NCBI GenBank assembly: GCA_003439945.1
Contig: QVRM01002115.1
Coordinates: forward strand, 132,501-196,500
DNA: 64,000 nucleotides
Reading direction: 5' to 3'
Origin: Dermanyssus gallinae
Taxonomy: Eukaryota; Arthropoda; Arachnida; Mesostigmata; Dermanyssidae
Of the stretch, positions 1 to 12,289 are shown one piece after another. Under the pieces are notes generated by a model. That model was not told the DNA's origin, ran no database searches, and saw only the letters and a list, made by a program, of their open reading frames with translations. Both the position numbers and the translations under genes were made by a program. Positions within the stretch are counted from its first letter, which is position 1; each line of letters begins with the position of its first letter.

Positions 1-66
1 ATCACCATTCATTATCAAGTCTCGTCATGTTAAGGTGGGGTTAGGAAATCAAGCCGCTCCGCTCAC

Positions 67-153
67 CTTCGATAAGTTACAGCTGCACATTGAATATGGG
101 TGTCCAGGTGCGGCGATCCAGTGCCGTCTCTTCTCGATGGCCAGCCACGAAAC
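67..153 (-). CDS. Exon-like block A, paralogous to the block at 46.8 kb (partial gene)
   Basis: On the minus strand a short open frame reads APGHPYSMCSCNLSK and runs straight into a good splice donor (AAG then GTGAGC, donor at 66-61). A second block at 46823-46869 reads APGHKYSMCNGNVPK and ends at the same codon with donor GTTAGT. The two DNAs share 43 of 52 bases (62-113 and 46818-46869). In this copy the frame is open for about 30 codons up to a TGA near 155, so the 5' limit is unsure. The downstream exon would lie left of the window. Alternative first or duplicated exons of one minus-strand gene is my inference. The family is not recognised, and Met at SMC could be the start codon. Confidence 0.45.
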
Positions 154-159
154 ACGAGC

Positions 160-925
160 GAATCACGAACCGTAGCCTACCAGTCGCGACAGCACTTGTG
201 ACGGCGGTAACAGCGGTACCAGCGGTAGAAGCAACAGAAACAGCAACAACAACGCCAAGATCAACAGCAATGTGGAACAGCTTCTGTTTTGTTGACAGTG
301 ACCACGACGACCAGAAGACAACAAATCGCAGTTGAACTTGTTGAAGTTACTGTTGTTGCTATCACTGTTGTTGTTGTTGTTGTTGTTGTAGCAGTAGTAA
401 TTGTTGTAGAAGTAGTAGGAGGGCAAGTCGCAGCACACTAACTCGCAGCTAGAGCCAGATCAAGCCCGAACAACCAACCAATCGACTCATACCCTGCAAA
501 CACCAAATGAAACGCACAGATCGCACACCCAAACGCAAATGCCCACATAGACAGTCAGTTAGGCAGCCAGGCAGATAAACAGAGAGATACGATCGGTTAG
601 ACAAAAATAGAGGCAGAGAACTAGCACAATTCGTCTTAGTAACTCGTTGATGATGATGATTAACTAGATCATGAACATAGATATTTGACAACGACGAATC
701 GTCAATTTAGCCAATTCAAATTCGATTTTGTGAATTGGCTTCGATGTACTGCCCAACTATAACAACAACAGCAACCGCGTCGACCGACAGGTAGGTCTAC
801 ACTTAGAACACAGAGATTATACGAAGGGTAGAGAGAACAAATAGCAGCAACATTCATACGAATTATAGGAACATTCGGATGAACAGAAACGACATAGCCT
901 GATTAGACATAAACCTAAATACATA

Positions 926-956
<31 letters not shown>

Positions 957-2607
957 TAAAAACTCGAAGCAAATAGCTATACATAGTAACGTATTGAAGA
1001 GTTTGTGTCAGCAGCTGGAAAAGTAGTCCCGTCCCGATCGAAATTGTTGTAATATGGCTACATACTCTCAATCAAAGTCAAAAATGTTCGTCTCGAGAAT
1101 GACGACTGTGACAAGTTGTTGTTATACAGTTGTTGTACAGTCCCCGCATGGCCAGCTGTGCGATGCGTGTGTTTTTTGAACAGTTTTGGTGTGGTGCCAG
1201 CTGCTGCGATTGCTGATGGTGCTGGTGTCAAAGTCAGGAGTACTTGTATGAAGAGCAAAGAACCTGCTTGCGCTCGAACCTATTAGCTTTGTTACTCACG
1301 CTTCGGTCGCGCAGATACAACTGCGCAAAAATCTAGCGAGATGGTCAATGTCGACCAATGACGTTAATTGTAATACGAACACAAGACAACAATAACAAAA
1401 AGAAGAAGAAGAATAATAATAATAATAATGACAACAACTAGAGCAATTCGACTTCTACTTTGATTATTACTGTGGCAATGGCTATGCTACGGAGATACAG
1501 CCACACAAAACCAGAGGTGTCTAGACAAGATTAACTGCAACAACAATAGCAGCCACAACAACAACAACAGCAATAACAGACCACAGGAAAACACCGCGTC
1601 ACCACTCCTAACCGTTGTGGTCAGCGTCTTGTGTTTGCTTCTTCTTCTTCTTCGTTTCCTTCTTTTTCTGCGCGCTGCTATAGATCAGCAAGAGCAACAA
1701 CAATAATTTCAGCTGCCAGAGCAGTAACAACAATATCAGCATCGGCAACAATAACAACAACAACAACAACAGCAAGAGCGATAATCTTAGCAGCAACAAA
1801 AATAACAACAACAATCTCAGCATCGGCAAAAGCATCGGCAGCAGCTGAAAAGAGATATCACCCAGACACCACATACAAAGGTTTCTTTGGAAAGTTACTG
1901 ATCGGTAGATCTATAGATCTTACAGATCGGTAGATCTATAGGTCTTACAGATCTTCAGATTACTACAGATCGACTACAGATCTACGGTTACCACGCTCAG
2001 ACTACTTACTACTACCAGAGCACTCCTTAAACTACTACTACTAGTAGTAGTTAACAGACTCTCAATGCTTACTATCATCTTCTACTAGTTACTGTTAGAC
2101 TAGACTAGAACCGCGTCTGCGTCACACCGCCACTAGTACCCAGGCTGGGATGGGTCGAAATACAATCAACAGCGCGGTGGCAGCAAAATAACAAAGATAG
2201 AGAGTGAGAGAGAACTACAGCAGGTCGAGCAACAACATCATTTGCAACAACAATAACAACAATGCAATAGCATCATCATCATCATCACCATCGTCATCAG
2301 GCACTATTTTTATACCAGTACCGATAGAATGATACAGGAGAGATGATCCAAAACAAGCAACCGCGAGATAGAGAGAGAGAGAGAGAGAGAGAGACATAAA
2401 ATGGGGAACGAGAGAAAGCGGGAGCGGAGAAATACAGAGTCTGTTTGTATCATTGTCTGGCAGCACCAGCAGAAGATCCTGCGGCACACACCTGATCTGC
2501 ATCCTATATCAATTGGCCAGTATCTCTTATGGTAGAAGTTGTAATACTTCTCGCCGTAGTCGTCTAACAACTAGCAGAATGGTAGTATAGGAGTAGTAGC
2601 TGACAGT
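160..2607. repeat. CAA/CAG/GTT-rich simple-sequence region, no gene seen
   Basis: The stretch is built of degenerate CAA, CAG, GTT and AAT triplet runs, for example 357-391, 1409-1440, 1551-1572 and 1746-1790. There is an (AT)n run at 927-950 and a (GA)n run at 2365-2394. A 26-bp unit beginning GATCGGTAGATCTATAG is repeated twice at 1899-1950. The open frames here encode only homopolymer-like Asn, Gln, Leu or Thr tracts and have no recognisable domain or splice structure. It could be intron or untranslated sequence of the gene suggested by exon-like blocks A and B. Confidence 0.6.
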
Positions 2608-2701
2608 AAGATAATCGCTATGAAGCAATGTGAAAAACGAATTGGGACGTCCGTGGACGTTAAATCTTGGCTGAGGGTGGTCAGCCCGAAAACGTTACTT
2701 T
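2608..2701 (+). repeat. 5'-truncated SINE (family B) copy
   Basis: The core at about 2619-2696 (ctatgaagcaatgtgaaaaa through cagcccgaaaac) matches the body of the SINE at 11894-12070 with small indels, but the tRNA-like head is missing. The 8-bp string tagctgac occurs at 2597-2604 and 2702-2709 and may be a target-site duplication. 5' truncation with flanking short direct repeats is normal for LINE-driven retroposition. Confidence 0.6.
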
Positions 2702-4366
2702 TAGCTGACGGAGTAGGAAATAGGTGGCTGATTGTTGATGCAACGACGTTCGACGGTAGGTTGTTGTTTTAGACACAAAAAAAGTGTTGCAACAGATGGA
2801 TCGACGGGAACAACCGACGGAAACCAAAAACTACAGACTGATGACCGAAGGGAACATACAGAGTCTTCACTCATCTTTCTAACAACCCATCTGCTCACAA
2901 CAACAGCAGCAGCTGCAGCAGCAGCGCTCAAACAAATAGACAGCTTATTACACTTAGATAAGTACACACGCCCACAAACAGACACACCATACGTCTGTCT
3001 CAATAGTCAGAGACAAAAGTGAATAGAAGTGATCGAAACTGCCCGAGAGAATTCAACGCCATTCAGTCGAAGCAGAACAGAATATTATTACACGTCCAAC
3101 CGGCAGACGCCGCTGCCGAGGTGATCATTCCTCTTATTATTGTAATTCTAATTATTATTATTATTATTATTCTTACTGTTGTGATTCTTATTATTACTAA
3201 GTTACTACGTGATTATCACTATTACTATTTATCTCGTCCAAACGCACCACGTACAGGCAGTAACTCTACTAACTAACTGTAGTGCAAGTAACAGCAGATG
3301 AACGACAATGTTGTGCTCAACACGTCAACTGCATGAAACAAAAACACATACACACGATCAGATACAAACTGATACCCACACAGACAGTCAGACACATGAT
3401 TATAGTCTACACAAAGCCCACCCAATATAGTGAGCACTCTGACGTTGCTGACAATCAGATGAGACGGCACTCGTTACTAATCTTAAAGCTCTTCGTCATT
3501 CCTCTTCATTATTGCTGTTCGATTAGCACCGGAAACAACAACCAAGCCCCACAGCAGCAGCAGCAGCAACAAGAGTAGCTAAACACTATTACCACCACCA
3601 ACAACAACAACAAATTTAAATCTTTTTCTATATATGTATATACATTCTTCATGTGGTCATGGCTGCTGGCTGGTACCGGTTCTCCCTTATACGCTTTCTT
3701 TCTTCCTCGTTTTCATGTGTCTGTTTTTTGCGTGCATGCGCTGTGCATACTAGATGAGATTCCTATTTGTATGAATGGAAAATGATGACCATTTTTTGTC
3801 AACTGCTACTGACTTTACTCTGATTATATATATATATATATCACGTTTGAACGAACCGATCGAAGACACGGAGAGGGCGTCGAACGCCGAACCACGACGA
3901 GAAACAGATGCCCTGCCACCACCTCCAACAGCACCTCCAACACCACCAGTAGCAACAACTAACAAGAAACGGTACACGAAGCGGGGTACACGAAATGATG
4001 AAGCACACCAATCAGATCACCGGAGGAGCGGAATTCCTGCAGTTACAGCTGCTGCTCGTCCGTCCTTTAAACGGAACACCAACCAAGCACGACACGAAGG
4101 GACAACCAACCAAGGCACGACACGAATGCTGCTCTTGTTCATGTTGTTGTTGCTTAGGCTACTACTCTCGACACCTGCCTCTAAGAATAATCGTAATCTC
4201 ACTTACTTTCTAGCTAAGTGCTGCTGCTGTTGCTGTTGTTACACAACTGCTCAACAACTGCCACCACAACAGTTGGCTCGCCCGCTCAACTCGACCGACA
4301 ACACCACCATCATCCCGTCGGACCAACGAACAAACCACCGACTACCACCAGAACTACAACCAACAA

Positions 4367-4397
<31 letters not shown>

Positions 4398-5035
4398 ATA
4401 ACAACAGCAACAATCACAACAACATCATCATCATCAGCAACAGCAGCAGCAGCAGCATCCACAACAATAAACCAAGATGGCCGCCGCCCACCAGAGGGCG
4501 GTCCTGGCGGGGTCGCCGTCCGTCGCCCGCGGTTGGCACATTTCCCTCACTACTTACTCCACTATCGTATATAGAACATTCTTAGAGTGCTCTTTTGCTA
4601 GTCCCGGGCGTGTCAGAAAGAAACAGCAGGTGGCTGCAATGCAACCACACCTCTGTGGATGATGTTGTCCTCGGACAGAAAAGAACCATACTGATAATGA
4701 TGATCCATTCAATTCGAATTGAATAGACTAGGTAGGTCGTATACAAGAAGTCTAGGCGAGAGTGAGATCTGCCTATCGGGGCAGAACAGACAGATGCGAC
4801 CTTTCTCTCTACCTGATGTTGTCTCTCCCGCTCTCCACTGATGTGCTACTCTCCGTTCTAGAAGGGGGCGCGAAGCAGTCTAGAAGGGCGCGACTAAGTC
4901 GACAAATGACACTCGCCTGTTGCTACTACGCCGAAATGTGGACATGAAAAAGGTGACCAATAGTCTAGTGTACCTGTTTACTCATGAATAGACGAGCTTT
5001 AGGCACCTTAAGGCAATAGTTAGTAAAAAAACTGT
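2702..5035. repeat. Simple-repeat-rich DNA, no gene seen
   Basis: CAA/CAG/CTG/ATT triplet tracts dominate (3145-3200, 3550-3610, 4205-4240, 4365-4465). A perfect 18-bp palindrome lies at 4707-4724, centred on TTCGAA. The 208-residue plus-strand frame at 3775-4401 is Thr/Pro/Gln/Leu-rich, contains an (AT)n-coded Ile-Tyr run and has no domain, so I do not call it a gene. Confidence 0.55.
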
Positions 5036-5066
5036 ATATATATATTATATATATATATATATATAT

Positions 5067-6789
5067 CAATTACTTTTACTAGCTATTGCTTTAGACGTGG
5101 CAAACAAGTGAAAGTGCAACTCAATTCAATCCGCTAACTGTCTAAAAGTGTTTGTCAAAGTCAGCTGGGTCCCCCTGATCTTTGTTTCTGTGGTTGTTGT
5201 TGTTATCGTTGTTTTGCGCTTAGTGGCTGCTGGCTGAAGCCGGGGTTTTGGAGAAAAATCTGCAGAAGGAGGAAATTCCATGAACCGCATATCCCGAATC
5301 CCGCGCATTAACCATTCCGAGAGTTTGCGGATAACTAAACTGGCACGGCACCGAACTCCGCGCGCACCTGTGGAGAGGGTAGAGCGGAAAGAGTGCAAAA
5401 TCTTGAGTGGATTTTTTCTCACTGTTTGACGTCAAACGAAATGTTCGTTTACTCAGGCTAGGCGTGAGGAGGGGTGCACAGCAACAGAGCTTGTCATCAG
5501 CAATCAAACTGTTTGTGTTATTATGATTAGGGTTTGTTGTTGTTGAAGCTTTGTTGCTGAAATATAGAAATACTAGATTATTGGATTAGCACTAGGTACT
5601 GGATTAGATGTAAATAGGACACTCGCAGTTCGTATATACGAGTATATGTATATCAGTGCCAGAGACTGTAAAGCATCAACTTACCTGTGCTAGTGATTGG
5701 CTCGTCTGTACTATGAGTGGAAATTGCAGCGTAATTTACGTGCGTGTGCAAAATTAGGTAATCATTCTAAGTTACATTTATTTTGATCTGATGCCGATCG
5801 GCATGTTTGCCTTAGAATCTTTGTATGTATGCAGTAAATCACAAGGCGCGAGGTTTAGTTAGACGGCATTGCTTTAAATGAGCCTGCCAACGTAAAGGCT
5901 CATCTAAAGCCTTGACGTCGACAGACCGGCGGTTTTCACGGCTGAAGGCGCCAAAAGCTGAGGACAATTATGGAGAAAAAAAATCGATTAGTATATGTTT
6001 ACCAAAATGAAAAAAGCGCATGCGGTATGAAGTTGGCGGTAAACAATTTCTTGACTTTCAAGTTTTTAGCTGATATCTTAGAGCTTTTATTGGCGCCGAG
6101 AATATGCAACCCATTCAGGGCAGCAAATCATACAACAAGTCGACAGTTGGCCTCGTCATTGTATATGTATGTCCCTAGCTAGGCATGACTTGCATACATA
6201 TGTTTCATATGTTTCAATAATCGAGAATCGTAGGCTGTGATGAACAACCCAAACTTAGTGACTGGCCCGCATGCAAGCGAAACCGTGTGACCTCACCGAC
6301 CCGACATTTGTTAGGGAAATTAGCAAGACGACCTACTTACTGTTCAAGGTTGGTGGACGTGCTTTACACAAAATAGGACGACGAAACCGAGGCTGCACGA
6401 GAGCACCCTTCGAGCTGAAACTGAGGTTTGACGCGCAAGGTGCACACAGATCTCAGGGCAAAGACCTCAGTCACATGAAGGCACCGCTTTGCCTTGAGGT
6501 GTGGAGCATGTCATCGGCAATTTCATGCAGCTTGTAGGGTCAGTCGATAACGACGTGAATCCGTCTGTCAGAGGAGCCTTAATGTTAGTCGGGTGTCATC
6601 GCACCCGTCAAGCTAGTGGAGGATTATTGCCGCTTGACGTGCACACTTGTGCACCAAGACGATGAACACAAAATTCAAGACCTGGCCTCACCACTAAAGA
6701 AGGGGATGCCTTATCTTTTTAACAATGGGAAGCTCGGCGCAGATTTAGTCCAGTTGCAAGAGCCGTTGTTGCAACTGGAAGACGACAAT

Positions 6790-6796
<7 letters not shown>
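5067..6796. other. Unique-looking DNA, no gene recognised
   Basis: No frame here has a recognisable motif or supportable splice structure. An 88-codon frame at 6271-6537 and a frame at 6616-6790 read as ordinary mixed-composition protein (for example LEDYCRLTCTLVHQDDEHKI), but I cannot assign them. The second runs into an (AT)n array, which suggests an old relic or chance. Confidence 0.4.

Positions 6797-6847
<51 letters not shown>
6797..6847. repeat. (AT)n microsatellite at the left edge of the fold-back element
   Basis: Uninterrupted alternating AT of about 50 bp, ending exactly where the terminal CAGGGTCATT of the next element begins. It therefore supplies the TA at that boundary. Confidence 0.9.
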
Positions 6848-6850
<3 letters not shown>

Positions 6851-8014
6851 GGTCATTCAGGGAGTATTGTACTTCTTTCGAGGTTTGATAGAGCTCGGCA
6901 AGAATATAATTTTTCCCAATGGAGGGAGGACGCGGAAACGTCTTGTTTAGGAGAGAGAGTGAAGTTTATAAAAGTAGTTATTCAGCTTTTTTTCTCCTAC
7001 ATAGTTGTGCGAAATCTACGTTTGCGGGAGAACCAGTCAACGCATGAAGGAACCGATTACACCGGCGTGTTCGGAGGAAAATTCTGCACAACGAAAGACA
7101 CTTCACCAGGCTTGCGTAGCAAAAAGCGAATACCCAGATTAAGGAAAGTCATGAAAAGTCGATATTTTACGTTAACGCTTTTTCATGAAAAATCGTAAAA
7201 TGTTTCCATTGCGACCAAAATGTACGTTCAAAAGACCACCTTCACGCAATAGCAAATTTAATGCCCATCATTTTCGTACCAAGGTGATGGTGCTGCGTTA
7301 CGGAGTTGCCAAGTAACTAAGCGTTATCGACAGTCATAGTTGTTATGCTTTACGTGCAAGCTTTCACGTTCAGAACCGTAAAAATTTGCTAAGACATTTC
7401 CGCTCCCTCCTTCCACTAGGAAAATTATTCTCTTGCTGAGTTCTACCAAGCCTCAGAATATGTACCTAACTTTCTCATACGCCTTATACAAATATGCATG
7501 TCTTCGATTTCGATATGGCTATCGAAAAAGGTTAGTGACTTGACAAATACGTAACGCAGCATCATTAATTTGGTACGAAAATGGTGGGCATTAAATTTGC
7601 TATTTCGTGAGAGTGGTCTTTTGGACATACATTTTTGGTCGTAATGGAAAAATTGTACGATTTTTCACGAACAAGCGTTAACGTACGACATAACAGCATA
7701 TCGACTTTTTATGACTTTCCTCAACCTGTGTATTTGCTTTTTGCTACGCAAGTTAGTGACGTGTCTTCCATTGTGCAGAATTTTCCTCCGAACACGCCGG
7801 TGTAATCCGGTTTCTTCATGCGTTGACTGGTTCTCCCGCAAACGTAGATTTCGCACAACTATGTAGGAGAAAAAAGCTGAATAACTGCTTTTATAAACTT
7901 CACTCTCTCTCTTAAACAAGGCGTTTCCGCGTCCTCCCTCCATAGAGAAAAATTATTTTCTTGCCGAGCTCTATCAAACCTCGAAAGAAGTACCATACTC
8001 CCTGAATGACCCTG
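6848..8014. mobile_element. Fold-back / MITE-like element with ~480-bp terminal inverted repeats
   Basis: The left end starts CAGGGTCATTCAGGGAGTA and the right end is its reverse complement, finishing at 8014. Complementarity continues with scattered mismatches and small indels from 6848 to about 7330 and from about 7535 to 8014, leaving a ~200-bp centre. Both ends abut TA inside (AT)n arrays, consistent with insertion at TA as for Tc1/mariner-type elements. No transposase frame is present, so it is non-autonomous. The centre (about 7399-7465) carries a third, diverged copy of the terminal region in the same orientation as the right end. The present element may therefore be a ~620-bp unit joined to an inverted partial copy. 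The superfamily is not certain. Confidence 0.8.
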
Positions 8015-8048
8015 TATATACACATATATATACATATACATATATATA

Positions 8049-8082
<34 letters not shown>
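8015..8082. repeat. (AT)n microsatellite at the right edge of the fold-back element
   Basis: Alternating AT with a few TACA/ACGC interruptions. It starts right after the terminal ...GACCCTG of the fold-back element, and together with 6797-6847 it shows the element sits inside an AT array. Confidence 0.85.
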
Positions 8083-8084
<2 letters not shown>

Positions 8085-8362
8085 GTTCAATTGTTTCCGG
8101 AGAGCCACCTGGCGTGTACGTCGGCAAATTCGACTTCTAAAATGCGAGCTATATATGTGCAAGCTTACGGTTTGAAGAGCATTGACCTGATTCAATTTTA
8201 ATTTGAGTAACCTTTACGTTACCAATGTTGTGGGAGGCATCATTGCGAATTATAAATACAATCTTCCGCTGTTTTCTTTTAACGACTCTTCATGTGCGCA
8301 TTCGCATTTCTAAATCTCTTGTTCTTCCCAAACTTATATTTTGCTCTCCTGTCGGGGAGTCC

Positions 8363-8985
8363 CATCTGTCTAAATACAGAAATTTAGTAGAAGGCGTCCC
8401 AGACACGTTCCTGAATCAGTGGACGAGCTGATAGCAGAGGTGTGTGAGGACGAGCAGAGGTGGCTACGGGGAGCACAAATGATAGAGAAGATCATGTCGA
8501 AGAAACTAGACCTACAGTACGAAAAGAAACAGAGGGAGAGAGAAGGGGTAGCAGACCAATATAACAAAAGCTACATAAAACCACGAAGTAAACTGCAAAA
8601 CGTTTACGTTGGTTTTCAAATAAACTTGCCGTATCACAAGTGTGGTCGGCTCAATAAAAAAATACACGTTCCTCAGACGCCTGCGAATCAGGTGTCCTCA
8701 AAGCGTGTTAGGAGATGTTGTTTCTAGTATTGACTCACTTTTCTTATGCAAGACAACATATCTGCTCTACGTCGACTACGTAAATGTGAATTGCTAAGAC
8801 ACTTTTTGATGTCCGCTCCAATAACTTAAGGAGTCAGCGATCAATCACTCCAAAAGCCGTGGTCCGCGGTAAGTTCGTAAACTGATTATGTGCTTGGTGG
8901 ATGGCGAACTAAGCGCATGCAAATTCAAATAGCACTCGCCTATATGGCGATTAGTTAATTTTTTTCTGTCAGAAGTACGTATACT
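8363..8985 (+). repeat. Dispersed repeat D, copy 1 (unclassified)
   Basis: Segments 8363-8423 and 8669-8985 align in the same order with 43137-43199 and 43200-43485. Shared strings include gcgatcaatcactccaaa and gccgtgg. Copy 1 has an extra ~245 bp (8424-8668) absent from copy 2. This extra part encodes a charged stretch (DELIAEVCEDEQRWLRGAQM and a run of Lys/Arg/Glu) that resembles coiled-coil protein, but no family is recognised. No terminal repeats, A/B boxes or poly-A are obvious. An unclassified ancient transposon or retroelement is the likeliest nature. Confidence 0.6.
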
Positions 8986-9109
8986 ATACATATGATCATG
9001 GTAATTATACCACATACCCTTTTATGTGAAAATAAAGGTGATATTATGTTATGTTAATTGGAAGCAGTGTCTAGTGAAACACTATGCAGACGTAGAACCG
9101 TCGATTTCG

Positions 9110-9770
9110 CTATGGTCGTGAAGAGACCGAGAATGATCTCCATTTAAAAAGACCTTCGATGCCAATAACATAAGGAAACATTGAAAAAATATTGTAGCAA
9201 AGTTCGTTTCAAAAATGTTGAATATACAGCAAATTGAACCTCCAGGTGGTATCAGAAGAACCGCAATTACTTCAGATAGTGATTACAGGAGACGAGCCAT
9301 GGGTATATGGTTACGATATAGAGACCCAAGCCCAATCCTCCGAGTGGTGCTTCTAAGGAGAGGATCGAGAGAATAATTTCAGACAACAGATCCAACATCA
9401 AAATGCATTAGACTGCTTTTTTGGACTGCGAAGGAATCATCCTTTCCTTTTTTTATATTGCCACTCGACTCTACGGTCAATAAGGAATACTACAGCGAAA
9501 TTTTAAGAAGATTGCGCTGCAGCGTACGAAGCAAAAGGCCTGAACTCTGGGCAAATAACTCTTGGATCCGGCGCATACATTCATACAGATTTCGGATTAT
9601 TTAATGAAACTTGTTATTTCTTTCCTTCCGCAACTTCCCTAATCGTCAGAGATGGCTGCGTGAAACTTTTTCTGTCCCCACGGATAAAAAAACTTGAAGT
9701 AACGAAGTTTTCGAGACTAGTGATAAGAGAAAATCGCAAGTGAACTCGATTCCGAAGGACGCGCTTAAAA
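9110..9770 (+). pseudogene. Mariner transposase relic (family M2, copy 1)
   Basis: Reading with frameshifts, pieces match mariner transposases in order. Around 9262-9345 lies PELLQIVITGDEPWVYGYDI, the region of the first catalytic Asp. Around 9470-9585 lies a segment like TVNKEYYSEILRRLRCSVRS followed by KRPELWANNSWI, just before the second catalytic Asp. The stretch from 9122 to 9195 matches the relic at 20.8-21.3 kb. Several frameshifts, internal deletions and loss of the C-terminal third make it dead. A 26-bp string at 9742-9767 (aactcgattc...cgcgctta) recurs at 21248-21273 and may mark the family's non-coding sequence. The active protein would cut and paste DNA at TA sites in the nucleus. 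Confidence 0.75.
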
Positions 9771-10096
9771 ACATATATATATATATATATACACATACAA
9801 GTCACTACATCACAAATGTATATTTTGCTACACTTAAATAAATGATGAGGATTATATATATATATATATATATATAGAAGAAGGCAAAGCAAAATAGAAG
9901 AGGAAGAACGAATGTTGCGACGGCTTGCAAAGATAATCCTAAATCTGGCTTTGTGGAAACGCGCCACTTAAAATACGTGTATTTTCGAGCTTTCGATGTG
10001 TTCACTAGCGACGTGCTGTTTAACAAGTGCCTAGCAAAAAAAGCGGATATGAAGTAAATGGTGGAACAACCTACTAGCTGTTCTCACCAAGGGTAA

Positions 10097-10290
10097 ATGA
10101 AGCCACTTGACCTAGCAGTTTACGGAATAATAAGCTGCATCGACAAGCTGATCTCGAAGCTGCTCTGCCAACGGCTAACTTCATGTTTAGTCTATAAAGG
10201 GGCAATCCCGAACGAACAACACAAGTGCCGCGCTAACAGAAGTATCATAATAGCGAGTGACATCCACCTTAGTAGCATCGACGGGACGTT
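10097..10290 (+). pseudogene. Non-LTR retrotransposon reverse transcriptase fragment
   Basis: The frame reads SCIDKLISKLLCQRLTSCL and then PNEQHKCRANRS, which matches the start of LINE reverse transcriptase domains (a ...KLLEKIINQRL... stretch, then P.Q.GFR..RS). The conserved Gly-Phe-Arg is degraded to Lys-Cys-Arg. Upstream and downstream RT motifs are not seen, so only a fragment remains. Clade (Jockey/CR1/R1-like) cannot be set. Confidence 0.55.
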
Positions 10291-11877
10291 AACGCGACAC
10301 GTCATGTCGACGACGTCATATCATGGACAAGGCATGAAACGCGCAAGAAAGGGCTTAATGGTCCTTTTCGTGACGAAAAATCTGCAGTGGATGTCAGTGA
10401 TTCAATAAATCTAAATCTCAAGATTGCGCCCATTGTCTCATGCGGTATAGAGGTTATCTGGCACAAGTTCACGAAGGCTAGCTTTGCCAATCTTAATCAT
10501 GTGAAGGCGGCGTTCCTGAAATGCGTAAGTGGGGTGCATGTACGTATGCTTCTGCTTGCAGCCGGCTGGCCTACCTGTTGCAGCAATTCCGGTAGCTGTA
10601 AGGGACCTAACAGTGCGGTTTGATGTTCTCTCTACGTTGGAGTAGGTGAAACCTAGCCATTTCGTCGCGCAAAATGCGGTATACAACTTTCGTCACACCA
10701 CAGTATGCCCTACAGTGAGGTTTATACGATTTTAGCGCAATGGGTATTTGTAATTTATGTAATGCCCCATGTCATTACACCATACTCACCACTGAGCGAG
10801 GGTGATGTCTATATCACGACAGGGTCACGAGACAGTTTGAAATCATTGCTAGCTACGTGTATTCCGACAAAGGCAATGAGATGCCCACACACAACTGAAT
10901 CATTCAAAGGATTATGAATTTATAATAATTAAAAGAGGTTTGTTTTCATAGTTTAATCAAATATTGACACAACATTTGACATTTATAATTTTCCGGTAGA
11001 CCATTCCGCGCAAGTATTGTTGTCTGTTTTCGACAAACCTTTTCGACTACGAACGGCGCTGCCTTTCGCCAGATTATGCTCCCGGTCCTGCTCTGCAATA
11101 AGTTTTAGTCCAACTTAGTGCTTAACTTACTGATTTTCACTTAAATAAGTTTCCGCGGAGATATGCCTGTCTTATATGTACGCAATTGGTCACAAATAAA
11201 AATACCCGTTTTTGCACTTCAGGCATTCCTTATGACTGTCCTTCATCTTTCTTTGAGCTTCTTATTCGGAAAAAAACTGTCTCAACTTATGAAGTCGGAA
11301 AGAAGGAAAACTGAATAATATAATCAACTTTGTTAATTATATTAGAGTGACGATGTCGTGATTTAAGATCAGTAAATGTGTACCCATTTAATATATTTAT
11401 TAAACCCCACAATCCCCTAATTTTGCCATCTTACATGCATGATAGTGCGCTGAATGGACCAGAACAAACGAGATGTTTGCATTTGAACTCCTAAAATGAA
11501 CAAACAATATGATCGCTAGCAAAGCTTGCCGTACAATTTACGTACCTTCTTATGTGGCTCATTTGATTCGACCGTCTCAACTATTGATAGAGGCATTAAA
11601 GCTAAAGAAAGAGTTTGTCTTGGTCGAGTAACTTAACTGTATATACTCGTATATATCTGGCTTATCTATCTGTTGGCCTTGACACCACTCTTTGTGGAGG
11701 ACCTTAGAACGACTTTTGCATTATCTTACCGAACGGAGGCCTTCGACAATCATCGTGTTAAGTGGGAATATATGTTTGCGGATGCTAATTGGCGTTTTTA
11801 TAAGACTAAAACTATGACCTCTACCTACTTATAGAGTCCATGCTCTTGAATACCTACTTTAATACTCGGTTTGCAAT
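10291..11877. other. No gene recognised
   Basis: Mixed-composition, moderately AT-rich DNA. Frames at 10387-10623 and 10705-10917 show no motifs. No long repeats or RNA-like folds are apparent by eye. Confidence 0.4.
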
Positions 11878-11893
11878 ACATGCATTTCATATG

Positions 11894-12070
11894 TCGAGCC
11901 CGGTGGCGTGTTGGCTTAAGTCTGCGCCTCGCAACCGGAGGAGACACATAGGTGCGCGGGTTCGAGCCCCACCGTTGCACATTTGTATTTATGGGGGTCC
12001 TTCTATGAAGCAATGTGAAAAACAGTTCCGTGGACGTTAAATCTTGGCTGAGGGTCAGCCCGAAAACTTT
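11894..12070 (+). repeat. tRNA-derived SINE, family B, with target-site duplication
   Basis: The head carries an A-box-like ggtggcgtgttggcttaag (11901-11919) and a B-box ggttcgagcccc (11959-11970), spaced as in a tRNA gene, so RNA polymerase III would start here. The body continues ctatgaagcaatgtgaaaaa and ends cagcccgaaaactt. Flanks acatgcatttcatat (11878-11892) and acatgcatatcatat (12071-12085) agree at 14 of 15 positions, a clear target-site duplication. A body-only copy lies at 2608-2701. SINEs are mobilised by LINE enzymes. Confidence 0.85.
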
Positions 12071-12244
12071 ACATGCATATCATATACAGTTGTGTACACG
12101 AAAAAGGTTTCACGAAGTAACGACCGAGTGCAAATGCAAGCTATGTGGAAAGTCGTGTGATGTGTATCACCCCCAACCGTACCGGGGCGCTATCGCTGAC
12201 GAAAGTGATGCACTAAATATAATAAAAATATATCAAATACCGAG

Positions 12245-12245
<1 letters not shown>

Positions 12246-12280
<35 letters not shown>
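12246..12280. repeat. (AT)n microsatellite
   Basis: Uninterrupted alternating AT, about 35 bp. Confidence 0.9.
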
Positions 12281-12282
<2 letters not shown>

Positions 12283-12289
12283 GGTAGCA

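Noticed and set aside
11901..11985. A functional tRNA gene
   Set aside because: A and B boxes are present, but the acceptor stem does not pair and the unit continues into a shared body with target-site duplications, so it is a SINE.
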